Made by a program: the position numbers and the translations under genes
The notes under the pieces: generated by a model
What the model saw: the letters and a program-made list of their open reading frames with translations, nothing else
Database searches by the model: none
Told to the model about the DNA's origin: nothing
In this document: one piece after another, positions 62,444 to 64,000 of the stretch
Numbering within the stretch: position 1 is the stretch's first letter
Layout of the letters: each line of letters opens with the position of its first letter
Origin: Mycolicibacterium rhodesiae JS60
GTDB lineage: Bacteria > Actinomycetota > Actinomycetes > Mycobacteriales > Mycobacteriaceae
DNA length: 64,000 nucleotides
Assembly (NCBI GenBank): GCA_000230935.2
Contig: AGIQ01000001.1
Span: forward strand, 124,001-188,000
Direction of reading: 5' to 3'

Positions 62444-63874
62444 ATGAAAATGTCCGTGATGATGGGTGTGGTGACGGTTGCCGGGGTGGTGGCGGCGCCG
62501 TCGGGGGCACACGCCACACCCCCAGCGCAGACACAGGTCGACCTGGCTGGTGTTCGGCTGGCGTCGGTCAGCTTCGCGCTGCCCGCGTCGCCGGCATGTG
62601 TCCTCGACCTGACGTGCGGCGGTGACAGCCGCAGCCTCAGCCCGAGCACGCCCACCCCGACCGCGTTGGCGGCCGCAGCAGTCTCGCCGGCCGACACCCT
62701 CAACACGCTGGTGTTGGTCGTCACGCTCGGGGCCGTGGGTAACGGCCAGGACGCCACCACTCCCGGAGGGAACGGCGGCAACGGCGGCTGGCTGATCGGC
62801 AACGGCGGCGACGGCGCCTTGGGCGCCACCGGCCAGAAAGGCGGAAACGGCGGCCGCGGCGGTCTGTTGATCGGCAATGGCGGCAAAGGCGGCGACGGTG
62901 GTGTCGGAGTCGACCGCATCGTCGCAGTCGATGGTGTCGGAGCCGTGGGAGGTACCGGCGGCGCGGGTGGCAACGGTGGCAGTGGCGGTCTGTTGATCGG
63001 CAACGGCGGGAGAGGTGGCGCTGGCGGCACGGGCGGCAAAGGTGCCGACGGTGTGGTCGGTGCCACAAGTGAACCGTACGGTGGCACCGGTGGCACCGGT
63101 GGTTATGGGGGCGTCGGCGGCCAAGGTGGCACTGGCGGTAAGGCCGGATCGCTCATCGGTGCCGGCGGTGCCGGCGGTATTGGCGGCGCAGGCGGTACCG
63201 GCGGCCGGGGCGGCACCGGCGGTTACGGCTCGTCGGTCGGCGACGGCGGCGACGGCGGAGGCGGCGGTAAGGCCGGGAAGGGCGGCACCGGCGGAACGGG
63301 TTCCGCGCTCGGCGGCGACGGTAAAGACGGCACCGACGGCGACGGTGGCACTGGTGGCGCCGGCGGCGACGCCGCCACCGGCGGCAATGGTTACGGCGGC
63401 GACGGCGGTTACGGCGGCGACGGGGGTAGCAGCGGAAACGGCAATGGTGGTCATGGTGGCCGGGGCGGCAATGGCTCCACCGGCGGCACCACCGGCGGAC
63501 GTGGCGGCCACGGTGGCGACGGCGGCCAGAGCGACACCGGCACCGGCGGTATCGGTGGTGACGGCGGCAACGGCGGCAACAGCGCCCGCGGCGAAAACAT
63601 CACGATCGGCGGATGGAGCCAAGGTGGGTACGGTGGCCGCGGCGGCCGAAGCAACACCGGCGACGGCGGCGTCGGTGGCCGTGGCGGTAGCGGCGGCTAT
63701 GCAACCGACGGATCCGGTGTCACCGCGCCCGGTGGCCCCGGTGGCCAGGGTGGATACTCGGGTGCCATCGCGGGTCAGGACGGTGGCGCACCGAATGGTT
63801 CGGTCGGTGGCTACGGCGGCGCAGGCGCATCCGGAACTCCCTCCGCGCAGGCAAATTCCGCTCGTCGCCCGTAG
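62444..63874 (+). CDS. Secreted PGRS-repeat protein lacking a PE domain
   Basis: A 476-aa protein. N-terminus [24 protein letters not shown] reads as a Sec signal peptide (cleavage after AHA), not a PE domain. After about 100 residues of ordinary sequence (with [10 protein letters not shown]) come more than 330 residues of GGX repeats (GGNGGNGG, GGTGGTGG), punctuated by the [12 protein letters not shown] anchors typical of PGRS domains. This fold is thought to be a polyglycine sandwich. The ATG at 62444 was chosen for the signal peptide. Function unknown. Confidence 0.85.
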   Translation: MKMSVMMGVVTVAGVVAAPSGAHATPPAQTQVDLAGVRLASVSFALPASPACVLDLTCGGDSRSLSPSTPTPTALAAAAVSPADTLNTLVLVVTLGAVGNGQDATTPGGNGGNGGWLIGNGGDGALGATGQKGGNGGRGGLLIGNGGKGGDGGVGVDRIVAVDGVGAVGGTGGAGGNGGSGGLLIGNGGRGGAGGTGGKGADGVVGATSEPYGGTGGTGGYGGVGGQGGTGGKAGSLIGAGGAGGIGGAGGTGGRGGTGGYGSSVGDGGDGGGGGKAGKGGTGGTGSALGGDGKDGTDGDGGTGGAGGDAATGGNGYGGDGGYGGDGGSSGNGNGGHGGRGGNGSTGGTTGGRGGHGGDGGQSDTGTGGIGGDGGNGGNSARGENITIGGWSQGGYGGRGGRSNTGDGGVGGRGGSGGYATDGSGVTAPGGPGGQGGYSGAIAGQDGGAPNGSVGGYGGAGASGTPSAQANSARRP

Positions 63875-63889
63875 CTGGGTATCCTGGGG

Positions 63890-64000
63890 TTAAACGATCT
63901 GAAAGCTGGCCCACAACGCGACTGTGGCGGCCACAACGCACGCCGGCACGGTCAGCGCTCCCAGCCAGGTGAACTCCCGGATGCTGGTCGGCTCGTCCTC
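63890..64000 (-). CDS. C-terminus of an ArsB-like membrane transporter (partial)
   Basis: The last 36 codons of a minus-strand gene entering from the right: EDEPTSIREFTWLGALTVP then a hydrophobic helix ACVVAATVALWASFQIV and TAA. The ending resembles ArsB/NhaD-type transporters, and Mtb has arsB2 (Rv3578) at this place. It converges on the PGRS gene with a 15-bp gap. Confidence 0.6.
   Translation of the reverse strand, partial: EDEPTSIREFTWLGALTVPACVVAATVALWASFQIV

Noticed and set aside
62306..63622. A minus-strand open frame opposite the PGRS gene, rich in Ala, Val and Thr
   Set aside because: It mirrors the GGX repeats of the real gene; the sense frame has a signal peptide and known anchors.
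62760..63860. Short repeats that could suggest a CRISPR array
   Set aside because: The repeats are degenerate codon-level GGX repeats within one open frame, without fixed spacers.

Overview
The window is chromosomal DNA from a mycobacterium, most likely an environmental or rapid-growing Mycolicibacterium-type species. It is GC-rich, and nearly every housekeeping gene closely resembles its Mycobacterium tuberculosis (Mtb) counterpart as I remember it. Gene order follows the Mtb interval from about Rv3645 down to Rv3578, read in reverse. The Mtb-specific insertions I recall there (espACD, esxVW/PE32/PPE65, the IS cluster near Rv3636-Rv3643) are absent. No insertion sequence, prophage or CRISPR array was seen.

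Layout. 1-2.1 kb: start of an Rv3645-like adenylate cyclase, holB, tRNA-Thr(CGT), a CMD-family gene. 2.1-12.4 kb: an Rv3635-like membrane protein diverging from galE, then a tight minus-strand operon of Pls/PosA-type synthetase, M1 peptidase, flippase-like protein, PpgS-like glycosyltransferase and DUF2304 protein. 12.6-18.2 kb: small genes, then an allantoin-use cluster (GntR regulator, NCS1 permease, racemase, allantoinase PuuE, allantoicase). 18.3-21.4 kb: a TetR/hydrolase divergon, an esterase and an OHCU-decarboxylase-like gene. 21.4-30.5 kb: ppa, dacB-type carboxypeptidase, zincin, tilS, hpt, an AraC relic with a VOC gene, lpqG, MBL hydrolase, TetR, a ClpC2-like Clp-N protein and ephA. 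30.7-43.2 kb: ftsH-folE-folP-folB-folK-DUF3180, two Rv3604c/Rv3603c homologues, panC-panD-coaX, a D-serine-dehydratase-like enzyme and lysS. 43.3-53.9 kb: lsr2, clpC1, a YbjQ-family gene, cobalamin riboswitch-cbtB-cbtA-phosphatase, lpqF, mhuD, hydrolase, GlxA-type regulator, mutY, canB. 54-64 kb: Rv3587c homologue, disA-radA, lpqE, carD-ispD-ispF, cysS-rlmB, a secreted PGRS protein without a PE domain, and the end of an ArsB-like transporter.

The most notable locus is the 4.86-12.44 kb operon. Its first gene is built like epsilon-poly-L-lysine synthetase (adenylation domain, carrier, membrane/hexapeptide C-terminus). The specificity residues I could read (DAESIGTVVK) resemble lysine codes. 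The next gene, overlapping it by 4 bp, is an M1 aminopeptidase, the family of the poly-lysine-degrading enzyme Pld. A flippase-like protein, a polyprenyl-phosphate-sugar synthase-like protein and its small membrane partner follow. This could be an undescribed mycobacterial lysine-polymer or lysine-decorated envelope pathway.

Other signals worth attention are a perfect 16-bp palindrome six bases before the ClpC2-like gene, 18-bp tandem repeats before lsr2, a candidate ClgR box before clpC1, a compact cobalamin riboswitch before cbtBA, and several enzymes lacking a canonical catalytic residue.
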